Shown: one piece after another, positions 8,401 through 17,500 of the stretch
How positions within the stretch are numbered: position 1 is the stretch's first letter
Layout: each line of letters starts with the position of its first letter
Source of the DNA: Cudoniella acicularis
Taxonomy: Eukaryota; Ascomycota; Leotiomycetes; Helotiales; Helotiaceae
Reading direction: 5' to 3'
Assembly (NCBI GenBank): GCA_013054445.1
Contig: JAAMPI010001099.1
Location: 1 to 19,910 of the forward strand
DNA length: 19,910 bases
Notes under the pieces: model-generated
Databases searched by the model: none
What the model was told of the DNA's origin: nothing
The model's input: the letters and a program-made list of their open reading frames with translations, nothing else
Translations under genes and position numbers: made by a program

Positions 8401-10008
8401 ATTGTTGTTCCTGGATCTACAAATATTCCTGCAGTTCCGGGACCAGCTCCAACACCGTTCGTAGGAAGCAGTACCGTGATAGCTGGTAGCACTTATCTGG
8501 TGGTTCCAGCTACAAATGTCCCTGTGGCCATTGCCCCTTCAGGTCTTTCAGGAAGTTTGACGATCATATCGGGCACTCCATATATTGCAGTGCCAAGTCC
8601 TACCAATGTGCCACTTCCAAATTCTCCAAATAATATCCCCGGAATAACAACGCAAATCATCAATGGTCAGCCATACTTGATTGTGCCATCAGCTACCAGT
8701 ATTCCACTCTCTCTGGCACCTTCGGGAGTCGCAGGAGCTGTAACAACTACGATCAATGGAACTCCTTATTTGGTGTTTCCTGGTCCGACTATGATTCCAG
8801 GTCCAACTGGCTCTAGCAATGGTCCTGGAATAAGCACGACGATGATCAATGGACAACCATTCCTTGTTCTTCCATCAGCTACGAGTATTCCACTTTCTCT
8901 TGCACCCTCGGGGATTACAGGTGCTGCTACAACTACGATCAATGGTACACCATACTTGGTGTTCCCTGGACCAACTGTAATCCCAGCCCCGAATTCCCCC
9001 GATAGTTTTCCAGGCGCGATCACAACACTAATTAATGGAACTCCATACCTCGTTTTCCCATCGGCAACAACAATACCCCTCTCTTTGGCCCCAACGGGTG
9101 TTGCTGGAGCCACTACCACAACCATCAACGGAGTCCCTTATCTTGTGATTCCTGGACCAGCTACTATCGCTGCACCTAACTCTCCAAACAACTTCCCAGG
9201 AGCAATAACCACTTTAATAAATGGCACTCCTTATCTCGTCTTACCTTCTGCAACCACCATCCCCCTGTCTCTAGCACCAACGGGCATCGCAGGAGCAACG
9301 ACAACAACTATAAACGGAACACCGTATCTCGTCATCCCCGGACCTGCAACAATTCCCGTCCCAAACCCCACAAACATACCCGGCGCAATCACAACTGTCA
9401 TAAACGGCACACCTTACCTCATCCTCCCCTCAGCAACCACCGTTCCTGCTTCCCTCTTCCCAACCGGTATCGCGGGTGCCACCACAACCACCATAAATGG
9501 AACACCGTACCTCATTATACCCGGCCCAACCACCATTCCAGCCCTAGCGCCAACACCTACAGCTTTCCCCGGCTCTCTAACAGTCATCAACGGCGTTACG
9601 GAGCTAGTTATCAACGGACCTACCACTGTGCCTGTAAATCCGAGCTATTCGCTTTCAGGCAGCACAACGGTGATTGACGGGACGACAATGGTGGTTATTA
9701 ATCATGCTACGACAGTGCCTATCAGCAATGTGGCAAGCACTACAGGGCCTGTGACATCCACAAGCAGTGTGACTTCAACTTCTGGAACGAGTTCAAGTTC
9801 CACGGGATCAAGTAGTGGGAGTAGCAGCTCGTCTGCCACGAGCTCTAGCTCTAGCTCGAGTTCAAGCACGACAAGCTCCTCTTCAATAACGCAAGTAGCG
9901 CCTCCAGCGCAGACGACGACTAAGAAAGCTGCTGGTGCGAGAGAAAGGGAAGTCAGTGCCTGGGCAATGAGCGCTGTGTGTATATTTGTTGCTTTTATAT
10001 TGGCCTGA
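5496..10008 (+). CDS. Large secreted, probably GPI-anchored Ser/Thr/Pro-rich cell-surface protein with tandem TINGTPYLV repeats
   Basis: Exons 5496-5565, 5619-6448, 6495-6712, 7026-7194 and 7243-10008 join in frame to 1350 residues. The first acceptor could be 5615 instead of 5618, changing one residue. Introns are 53, 46, 313 and 48 nt; CTGAC or CTAAC branch points are visible in the first three. The protein begins with a signal peptide (MFFRWCVAALVASANLSCA), then a Ser/Thr-rich stalk (about 25-262). Next comes a region with eight Cys (about 266-560), containing CCFVIQDTVTEDYFQIYNYT and AFYVYSTIKVITAAA, in a style seen in uncharacterised ascomycete surface proteins. Asn-Pro repeats (619-664), a Pro-rich linker, about 17 repeats of about 30 residues (729-1253) and a poly-Ser stretch follow. 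The C-terminus (KKAAGAREREVSAW, then AMSAVCIFVAFILA) fits a GPI signal. It has no recognised enzyme domain. A wall structural protein or adhesin is the best inference. It is transcribed divergently from the pepsin-like membrane protein. Confidence 0.8.
6713..7025 (+). other. Long intron 3 of the GPI-anchored repeat protein gene
   Basis: The donor GTACGT at 6713 and acceptor TTTATAG ending at 7025, with CTAAC shortly upstream, join GGTTM to QSPAAFYVYSTIKV in frame. The 313 nt length is unusual for this locus. A nearer acceptor at the CAATAG ending at 6752 would open about 30 extra codons (starting IFELEHILAMPIFYS) that then need a further donor, so a mini-exon cannot be fully excluded. Confidence 0.65.
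7810..7947 (+). repeat. Asn-Pro-(Ser/Asn) triplet repeats
   Basis: Within the GPI-anchored protein, residues 619-664 are dominated by NPS/NPN triplets (for example NPSNPSNPNNPNNPNNP). The DNA is a 9-nt-phased repeat of AAT/AGC, AAT/AAC and CCN codons with third-position variation. It probably forms an extended, flexible spacer between the Cys-containing region and the repeat array. The minus-strand Leu/Gly-rich frame here is only its antisense. Confidence 0.85.
8140..9714 (+). repeat. Tandem array of about 17 protein repeats (consensus TTTINGTPYLVxPGPTTIP)
   Basis: Residues about 729-1253 of the GPI-anchored protein consist of about 17 consecutive units of 29-32 residues. The most regular block, from about 8600 to 9540, alternates two types: A, with IPLSLAPTGIAGATTTTING then TPYLVIPGP, and B, with IPAPNSPNNFPGAITTLING then TPYLVLPSA, giving a higher-order unit of about 60 residues. 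The first and last units are more diverged. Each unit has two beta-prone runs (TTTTI and PYLVI) separated by an N-G turn, so a beta-hairpin or beta-solenoid stack is likely. Synonymous positions differ widely between units, so the array is old rather than freshly amplified. Confidence 0.85.
9745..9888 (+). repeat. Poly-Ser/Thr stretch before the GPI signal
   Basis: Residues about 1264-1311 are nearly all Ser, Thr and Gly, using mixed AGC, AGT, TCN and ACN codons. This is the usual heavily O-glycosylated stalk just before the GPI attachment site of fungal wall proteins. Confidence 0.85.
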
Positions 10009-10474
10009 TTGGTATGAAATAAGCTTAAATGGGAATATGGGAAGGGGGAATAGGGGCGCATGATTTAGATTTAGCGAGCATCTTTTGGGCGTTTTTCTTA
10101 TTAGTAATACCGATTGCTATAGTTGACAATGACTTGTATTAATTATTTAGAATTCATTACCTATCCCGTGAATAAAGTCCAAAGTAAATCATTTTCAATC
10201 ACTGACCTTCTATTCTACTCTCTTCTTATGAAGACCCGTCGTTGTACTAGTATTCCTGTGAAAAAGAGAAGTCTAATTGTCTGTCTAAGAAAGAGAGAAG
10301 TGCTCGAAGGAACGAGGATTTAGGTACAAGAGCAAAGAAGCTAAGCCTGAAATAGAAGTCAGGTGACTATGACATATGAGTCTTGACACTTCTCTATTAT
10401 TCTTCTATGAATTATCTTTTTAAGCGATAAAATGGTCAAATCGCGCGTATATCAAAAAGTCTTTTCCAGATGCT

Positions 10475-10497
10475 GGGGGTTTGGGGCGGGGGCGGGG
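10475..10497 (+). other. Canonical G-quadruplex motif
   Basis: Four G runs of 5, 4, 5 and 4 are separated by loops of 3, 1 and 1 nt (TTT, C, C), which satisfies the usual G4 rule with very short loops. It sits about 470 nt past the stop of the GPI protein gene, shortly before an AT-rich patch. Its role is unknown. Confidence 0.8.
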
Positions 10498-10544
10498 CTG
10501 GAAAGGGGCCAGTGACAAGTCTCGCTTCGAGTTTACACAAAGAG

Positions 10545-10700
10545 GTTAATTAGTATAAAGTCTCAAAATATAAAAACGATTTCGTATTTAAAATTTATAA
10601 ATCTTGTCTTTATAATTTATCATTAAAGGACTAGAATCTCAAATCGTATAAAATAATTAAATTAATAAAATACTAATATTTTCAAATCTAAAAAACACTC
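10545..10700. other. AT-rich patch, possibly a RIP-decayed element
   Basis: About 155 nt of strongly A/T-biased, TpA-rich sequence contrasts with the mixed composition on either side. A loose duplication is visible (AGTCTCAAAATATAAAAACG and GAATCTCAAATCGTATAAAA). This is compatible with a short transposon remnant altered by repeat-induced point mutation, but no ends or coding remnants are recognisable. Confidence 0.35.
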
Positions 10701-11557
10701 TTCCACAAGCTTTTTACAAGCAACGTAAAAATATCTTTCAATTCTCCCTCTCCCTTTATCCCATCAATCCATTGCATTCTCTTTGCATATTATAACCCAT
10801 GAGTACCCGTATTTTGGATGCGCTAGAAAAAGATTTGTGTACAAGTACACCACCAAAGACACGCGTGAAACTGCTTCCCCTCTTTCAAGTTTCTTTCCAC
10901 AGAAACACAAACGATGATAATTAACCAGTAACTTAACCATTAACCACAATGCTTGTTTGCGCGTGGAAAAGGTACAGAAGCTGTTTCAAAGCAATCCCAC
11001 AGGTCTGTCCGCAACGGGATTCTCCATCTTGCATCACTACTGATCGGAAGGACTTGCCTGCCGAACCAGCAGAGACAGTTTCAGTTCCTCGATGACAGAC
11101 TCAGCGAAACAATCCATTTCTTGCGCAGCAAGTCTCCTTTTCTAATTTTTAGGCATCTGCACAGACACACGGGTATTTATATGCACCACCAGCAAGCCTC
11201 CGGGGTTATGGGTGGCGTTTATATAGCGGAATTACAAGCAGTCTTGACTCTTGTAGCTTAGTTTGTGTAACGTCTTCATACCGGTAACGGTAATTTGCGG
11301 CCCCCAAATTTCGAAAACTGCCCATTGTGAGGTCAGTGAGGGGTGCGGGGGTAGGATTTAATTGTTCTCTTGTTTAAGGCGAGTCGCCCTTGGCGAGTCG
11401 TCATAATGTGAGTCTCGTGCTGCTTCTACCATATGGTCACTGGCCCCGACGATTTATTACTTGACGCTCAAATCGAGGAATCAATGTCCGATTTTCTTTT
11501 CTCGATTGTCGGTTGAGAAGAAAATATATATTTCAAAAGAAAAGATATTCAACAAAT

Positions 11558-11797
11558 ATGAGAAGGTCCACCGAGATTCAGGTATGTTTCTTTCCTTCCT
11601 CTTTCATATTTTTACGGTTTACCTCGGGTTTCAAGAAAAAGTTCTAGGAAAATAATGAATCTCGAGTCCTACCTATCATCATCTGGAACGCGGCATTCAT
11701 GACTATCACGTCACTCTTTCTCTTCGTGCGCGTTTGCTCCCGAGCCATCATCCAACGAATGTGGAGGCTCGGCGATACCTTCATTGTGCTTTCATGG
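11558..11797 (+). pseudogene. 5' fragment of a PTH11/rhodopsin-domain-type integral membrane protein gene
   Basis: A first exon at 11558-11581 (MRRSTEIQ) and a second at 11648-11797 join in frame across a 66 nt intron with donor GTATGT and acceptor TTCTAG. The product opens with an acidic segment (ENNESRV), one hydrophobic helix (LPIIIWNAAFMTITSLFLF), then VRVCSRAIIQRMW and RLGDTFIVLSW. This matches the TM1, basic loop and Asp-containing TM2 start typical of fungal rhodopsin-domain (PTH11-like) receptors. A further donor-like GTACGT follows at 11798. No frame downstream to about 13 kb supplies the missing five helices or the extracellular Cys, so the gene appears truncated after TM2. A remote exon beyond a long intron, or chance similarity, cannot be excluded. 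Confidence 0.45.
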
Positions 11798-12065
11798 GTA
11801 CGTACACCCCCCTCCCCAAACTTCCCCCCGATATCCTAGACCCAGAACTAGCACTAGAATTCGAGCGTGAGGTCATAGTCGTTGTAGTCGTCGTAGAAGC
11901 TGTTCTTTGACGAGGTAAAGAGGGATGTGCATTTTCGTTTTTATTTAGGGAGAAGGATGGCAATGGTGGCGTTGGCGTTTGTGTTTGTGTTTCTGTGGTT
12001 CTGTTTCGTGATGATGGTACTTTATGGGTGTAAGGTGTTTGTGAGCGGGAGTGTGAGGCGCCCAT
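11781..12065 (-). CDS. Small ORF with N-myristoylation-like start, possibly a gene remnant
   Basis: The 94-residue minus-strand frame starts MGASHSR, which fits the N-myristoylation pattern (Gly2, small residue at 3, Ser6, basic residue at 7), in a favourable fungal start context (ACAAAATGG). The rest is Ser/Thr/Pro/Gln-rich with a Thr run, ending GGSLGRGVYVPMKAQ. Its 3' end overlaps the receptor fragment on the other strand by 17 nt. The overlap lies at a palindromic GTACGTAC that can serve as a splice donor on both strands. It could be a short lipid-tethered protein, exon 1 of a longer gene, or fortuitous. I know no homolog. Confidence 0.25.
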   Translation of the reverse strand: MGASHSRSQTPYTHKVPSSRNRTTETQTQTPTPPLPSFSLNKNENAHPSLPRQRTASTTTTTTMTSRSNSSASSGSRISGGSLGRGVYVPMKAQ

Positions 12066-14526
12066 TTTGTCTTCTCTCTTTCTTTTCCCGCTTTCTTCTC
12101 GATCGAGGATCTCTCTGTTTTCGTCGAGTCGCTTTCAGTAGATTTAATTCGACCCGATCCCGTTCGAGATATTTGTTCCTCGAAAATGAAATCGAGAATT
12201 CTCGAAATTGATTTCCGGTCCAGTCAAACCCCAAAAGTCCAGTCTCTTTCTTCCTTTCGTTCCAAGCTCTTCCTTTTATCCAACCTCTCGTCTCGTAAAA
12301 TACCTCCTTCCTTCCTTCCCTCTTAAAGACCCAAACAAAAATCCTGCAAGAGCAAGCTTTCAGGCACCACCACAATTTTGCAGCCAACCTCCCAAAAAGT
12401 CGGTAAAAGTATCCGCGTACACGTCTACCTATAGGTAGAGATTCTATACGGGTATATGCCGGATCCTCGGAGCTTTGTACTCGTACCGCGTACCACGAAA
12501 TTTGTGATTCGTGCGTGCGTATGTGCTGTGCCGCTGTCTGGAGTCGCCTTGATTTTTTTAACGCTCTCCTTGGTACATCCTTCGAGCCTTCTCGAGAGTT
12601 TGGTATTGCGCGCGATGGTTTCCAAATCTGGTTAGGGCTGCGGGCGGTGTGCTGAATTTCGACGTTTGGTAGGTGTTCGTCTCTTTTTCTCTTTCTCTTT
12701 CTCTCGAATTTCGAATTTCGAATCTCAAGCCTCGCGCGAATATTTCCTCAATCAGCCAGGTGCATATTCAGGTATCCATGTACGCAGGGTGGCGATGCAA
12801 TCGACAACTCAATCAATATATCTTCATGCGAAAATTATCCCACACCAAAAATCTGACAATTACCACCTGACACCTACCCACCACCCACCTACATATATAA
12901 CTCCTCCCCTGCCCCCCCCTAAACTTAAAAAAAAACCCACGCGCACAGCTTGCATGCAAATCCCTCTTTCCGCCGTCCCGGACCCCGGGGACTTATCACA
13001 CATGCACACATGGCACTCGCGCGGGAACGGAGGAACTCTAACAAAGACCCTTGCGCCACGGTACATTTTACAGGCTCGGCCGCGGCTTTCTTTCAGATGA
13101 ACCATTGGGCAGCGGAGTCAAAGGCAAAGGAACTTTCTTAGCTCTAGCTCCGCCGAGTCCGCCCATCCATCATGGCAGGCTAGACTGCTGACCAGATGAC
13201 AAGGTGGCAAGAGGCTGATTACAAGGCTGCTTACTTGGCTGACACGCATACGTACCTACCTATCTACCTACATAAAAGCCTATCTTCCACGTTTCTTGGA
13301 ACCTTGATTCACTTCTTGTGGTGCCTAGAAATCATCATCAGCAGTCGTGGTGATCTTGCGATCAGCACATTAGATGTACGTATTGCTTGGATTTGGCTCT
13401 TAGCTAGGCTTACTCATATTATATCATATGATCATCCTATACAGTTCAAACGTACTCATTTGCCTCCTATCGTAACGAGTAAGTTATACGCAAGTACTTA
13501 TCCATACAAGGTATCTGCCTTCTGGAACCGAAACTATTAGGTATTCTCCTTCGGCAAAATAAAGACTCAAGCACAAGTACAAGCCGATCATGTTGATCCC
13601 CCATACTGTATGAATATTACCTATAGCATACTTAATTTAGCTGACTTGTCCATCGAGCCTGCCTATCTGAATTCATCTCCCCCTCCTACCGGTTCCACCC
13701 AAAAATATTTCTTAGTGACCTATTAGAACCTTCTAGGCCACCTTGTGGTTCGGACTCGGGATTCTGAATATCCCCGTTTTTCCCGTCCCCGAGTCACCAG
13801 CCTTCGGATTTCGTGCATTTTCCATTCCTACCTAGGTCTGTACGAAGTAGTAGTGCGGAGCTACCGGTACGTGCCCAAGTGACCAGAATCTCGGCCTCCG
13901 AGATCCAATCTACCTCCCATGCCTGCCTCTCTCACTTCCTTATCTTTCATTATTCCTTCACGAACTATTGCAAAACAAAAATAAGAATTGATACAATCGT
14001 AATCGTATTCAAAGTTATGTAATTATACATTTTTTAACCTGTGCTGCAAGGCTTGCGGTAGTCTCCCATCCATCCACCTATCTATTCTTCTAATAAATAG
14101 ATTTATAAACAGTTCATAAACCGTCCGCCTGCCCGCCTCATCCTTTCTTTGTAATAAAGAGTTGAGATTTGTCTTTCCCATGCAATCAATACATCCGTTT
14201 TAACTCATTAACACCGGCCGGCCGTGAACACCCGTTTTGATTCCCCAAATCGACGCCACCGCCAGCCCAACCCATAAATCACCATACAACGCCACCAGCT
14301 CAATGTTTGATTCAACAGAGCGATTTATCTTTTAACAGCAAGGAAATAGGCCACAAACGTTGATACCCAACGCGATTATTGAAATGTGCGAAAGGCACGG
14401 GTATCAAATGACAAAAGAAATGTTCGCATGTAGAATGCAAATATCTATAAACAATCCAGTAAACTGGAAGATATAGACACGAAAACCAGATAGAGACATG
14501 CGAGATCTACCGGAATTGGAAACCAA
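11798..14526. other. Gene-poor region with CT-rich tracts and microsatellites
   Basis: Apart from the small minus-strand ORF at its left end I see no supportable gene in 2.7 kb. The plus strand is CT-rich from about 12060 to 12320, with TTTCTC repeats at about 12682-12705. There is a perfect palindrome TCGAGAATTCTCGA (about 12192-12205), a doubled GAATTTC near 12706-12720, CTAC/CTAT microsatellite-like sequence near 13255-13275, a CGGCCGGCCG palindrome near 14215-14224 and CCAGTAAACTGG near 14456-14467. The right end must contain the 3' UTR of the PPR gene. Confidence 0.55.
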
Positions 14527-17500
14527 TTACGAAGTCTCAGCGTTGCCACTACCAAGTAATTCAAGAATTTTGTTCGAGACGGCGCCAGGGTAACCTCGGC
14601 TCAGCATCTCTTGGACAACAGCCTTGGCGCTTGTCCTGTCTTCAACAGCAAGATAAGCTCGGGTCATGGCTTCGTAAGTGCTTGGCTCTCTCTTCTCGCG
14701 ACCGACTGAGGCGAAGATTGACTTGCTCTTGTTGATGTTCATCTCGTTGGCCCAGCCGTGGATGAGAGTGTTGGCGATATAAGGAGTCATCTCAACACCC
14801 TTTGAGGACATCTCACGGAGAATTGGCTCGGTTTCAGCGACACGGTGATTGGCAACCATTGATTCGAATAAAGCTTGGTAGAGGCATGCTTGAGGACGGA
14901 TAGAGGAGTCGGCCATGACGGAATCAAAGACATTTCGAGCCCCCTCCATATCGTGCATAACACAACCCTTGGCGTGAATCAATGATGAGTAGTGAACCGC
15001 CTCTGGCTTTTGACCAGTGGTACGGATAATATCCAAGACAGCCTCAGCGGCAGCCATGTTGACTGGTTCAAGCGTAGCATGTGTATCAACGAGAAGCTTG
15101 TAGGTATGGTTGGTTGGCTGAATACCCTTGTTCTTCATTCGCTCATAGTAAGCAAGCACCTTAGCCTTATCACGCTTGGTAGTGAGGAAGAATTGCATCA
15201 AACTGTTGTATGGTGCAGGACGAGCCTTGTAATTTGGCATAGACTCCATCTCCTCAAACAACTCTTCGGCGAACTTCTCGTCACTAACTCTGCAAAGAGC
15301 ATTGACGATAGTACCGTAGGTGACACTGGTTGGTCGAATACCAAGGCTGCGCATTTCAGCAAAGTAGAATAGACAATCATCGATGCGTCGGGCCTTTCCA
15401 AGCTTGCCGATGAGGGCGTTGTACAGGAATGAAGACGGCTCAACACCCTCAGTCTTAGCGCGGTGGAAGATCTTGACGGCCTCGGTAGCCTCATCGAAAG
15501 TCTTTGTCGATTCCTTCAATGTGGTAATGTAAAGTCCGAAAGTGTTTGCAGTTGGCGCGGCACCCATGTCAAGAAGTTCTTGGTGATATTGAGCGGCCAA
15601 GGTACGGTTACCAAGATTGAGGCAAGCTCCAACCATGGCATCAAGGATTGAAACCCAACCATATCGAACAACGGCATACTGAGGAAGCAATGGGATATCC
15701 GATCGAGCCATACCAAGAATGTCATGAACCAAATTCATTCGCTCCTCACGAGCGGCAGCCGAAATGAGTTTAGCGTATGTGATGTAACGTGGGTGACGAC
15801 CAGCTCGGCGCATGTTCCTGAATCTTCCGAGAGCCTCATTCAGTCGAGAAACCTTGGCACGACCACTGTTGCCTCGCTCAAGCTCATCAGCGATTAAAGC
15901 AGAGCCCTTGAAATCGGTGGATGCAGCATATGGGTCGAAGGTATCCTCGTAAGAGGGAGCAGCAGGATAAGGAGCAGGTGTGAAGCTCTGTTGGTAAACA
16001 GGTACTTCAGGGGCCATGCTTCGGTTATCCACAATACCCCTGGCTTCCATGAACTTGGTGATGAACTCAACACCCTCTTCAATTTCGTCATTCAGATGAG
16101 AGCTTGATTCGGCAGCAGCTCGGATACGAGCAAACATCTGTTCAGATTCTGTCAGACCTTCCGCGACCTGTCCGGAACCAATCATGGCAACCGCATACAT
16201 GGCTGTGGCCTCTATGAATGCATCGGAGATAGTCATCTCCGGTTGGGAAAGGACATGCCAGTATCTTTGGGCTGCAGCAACATCGCCAGCACGAACACTC
16301 AAGGCTAGCATTGCCATAGCAGGGGTTGCAATGTCCTGGAAAGTTGAAGGAAGATTAGCGAATGCTGTTACCGCAATCGCCTTATCGCCCTTGTCAGCTG
16401 CAACCGTTGCAATTTTACTCATCGCAACGGCTTTTGTAGAATTGCTCAAACCCTCAGCCCAAACAAGAGCATCGGGAAGCATGCTTCTGTCCAGCATACC
16501 TTCAACAAAACCTCCGTTGATGATTGCATCTTTGACTAATATGGCGTTGGATGCATATGACTCCAGGATTTTCTTGTAAAACTTGATTGCACCCTCGAGC
16601 CGGTCGGAGGTGATGTAAGCCTTGATGACAGATGCATAAATTCGTCCATCTTGTCGATCCTTCAATTCGATTGAACCTTGGTCATGTGAAATAGCCAATT
16701 CCTTGTACTCATTGTAACATTCCACAGCACTGCTAAGATCGCCGGTCTGAGTGAATCCCTTGATCATTGGAGGAAATGTAGCAGCCAATGGGACAATGTT
16801 ACTCGACTCCATATGCTCATACAATCTGATCATCTCAGGTATCCGGCCAGCATCTGAACAAGCTTGAATCAGTCTGTGATAAGTCTCGGGTGGGTATGAT
16901 CGATCCTTGCGATAGGTGATCGAGGCCTCGAACAGTCTGAGAGCTAAATCAAGTCGGTCATCCTCTGCGAGAATAGCAAATTCAAATTCATTTGATGAGA
17001 ACATGAATTTGCCAGGCTCCTCCATACCACCGAATCTAACACGCTTCTCCTCCAAAGTCTGTTGCATTGAAGAAACCTCAATAGATCGGGAAGATAACAA
17101 GTTAAGTAAGGTGTTATAGGTAGCGGTGTTGGGTAGGACCTTGCGTCGGAGCATGTCAGAGTAGACATCCAGAGCCTTTGGTACAACCTGGATTCTCTCA
17201 GCTGGGAGATAAATCGCAGCATCAAGAAGAGCATTGTAAGCAGCTGCAGTAGGTTGGATGCCAGCCACAAGCATGGCCTCGAAGACAGCTGGGATCTCAG
17301 CATACCGCTGATTCTCAGACAACTTCGTGAGGTGATCAGCATAGCTCTGAGACTGAAGCTCGGAAGCTGAGCTGACAGTGGTGAAAGAGCTGGTTGGGGT
17401 CTTGGTGAAGCTTGACTCGCTGATTGAGACATCTGGGGATTGGGCAGAGGCAAGAGGGGGTGTTGGCACGCGTGCTGCAACCATACTCAATTCAGCCTCA

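Larger units (their letters stand above)
10009..11557. other. Gene-free region with a G-quadruplex motif and an AT-rich patch
   Basis: No ORF here has coding character. It starts with the 3' UTR of the GPI protein gene. A G-rich cluster lies at 10475-10497 and an AT-rich stretch at about 10545-10700. Further right are an imperfect GGCGAGTCG(C/T)C direct repeat (about 11379 and 11395) and mixed-composition sequence with no recognised element. Confidence 0.6.

Noticed and set aside
10953..11261. Plus-strand ORF of 102 codons
   Set aside because: It has no ATG at its start, no domain or membrane pattern, and sits in sequence with no splice partners.
11927..12211. Plus-strand hydrophobic ORF that could have been the missing helices of the receptor fragment
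   Set aside because: Its hydrophobic stretch is the antisense of a Thr/Gln/Pro-rich frame, lacks receptor motifs, and no acceptor joins it sensibly to 11797.
12666..13100. Plus-strand ORF of 144 codons in the gene-poor region
   Set aside because: It is built from TTTCTC microsatellite and low-complexity sequence with no recognisable protein features.
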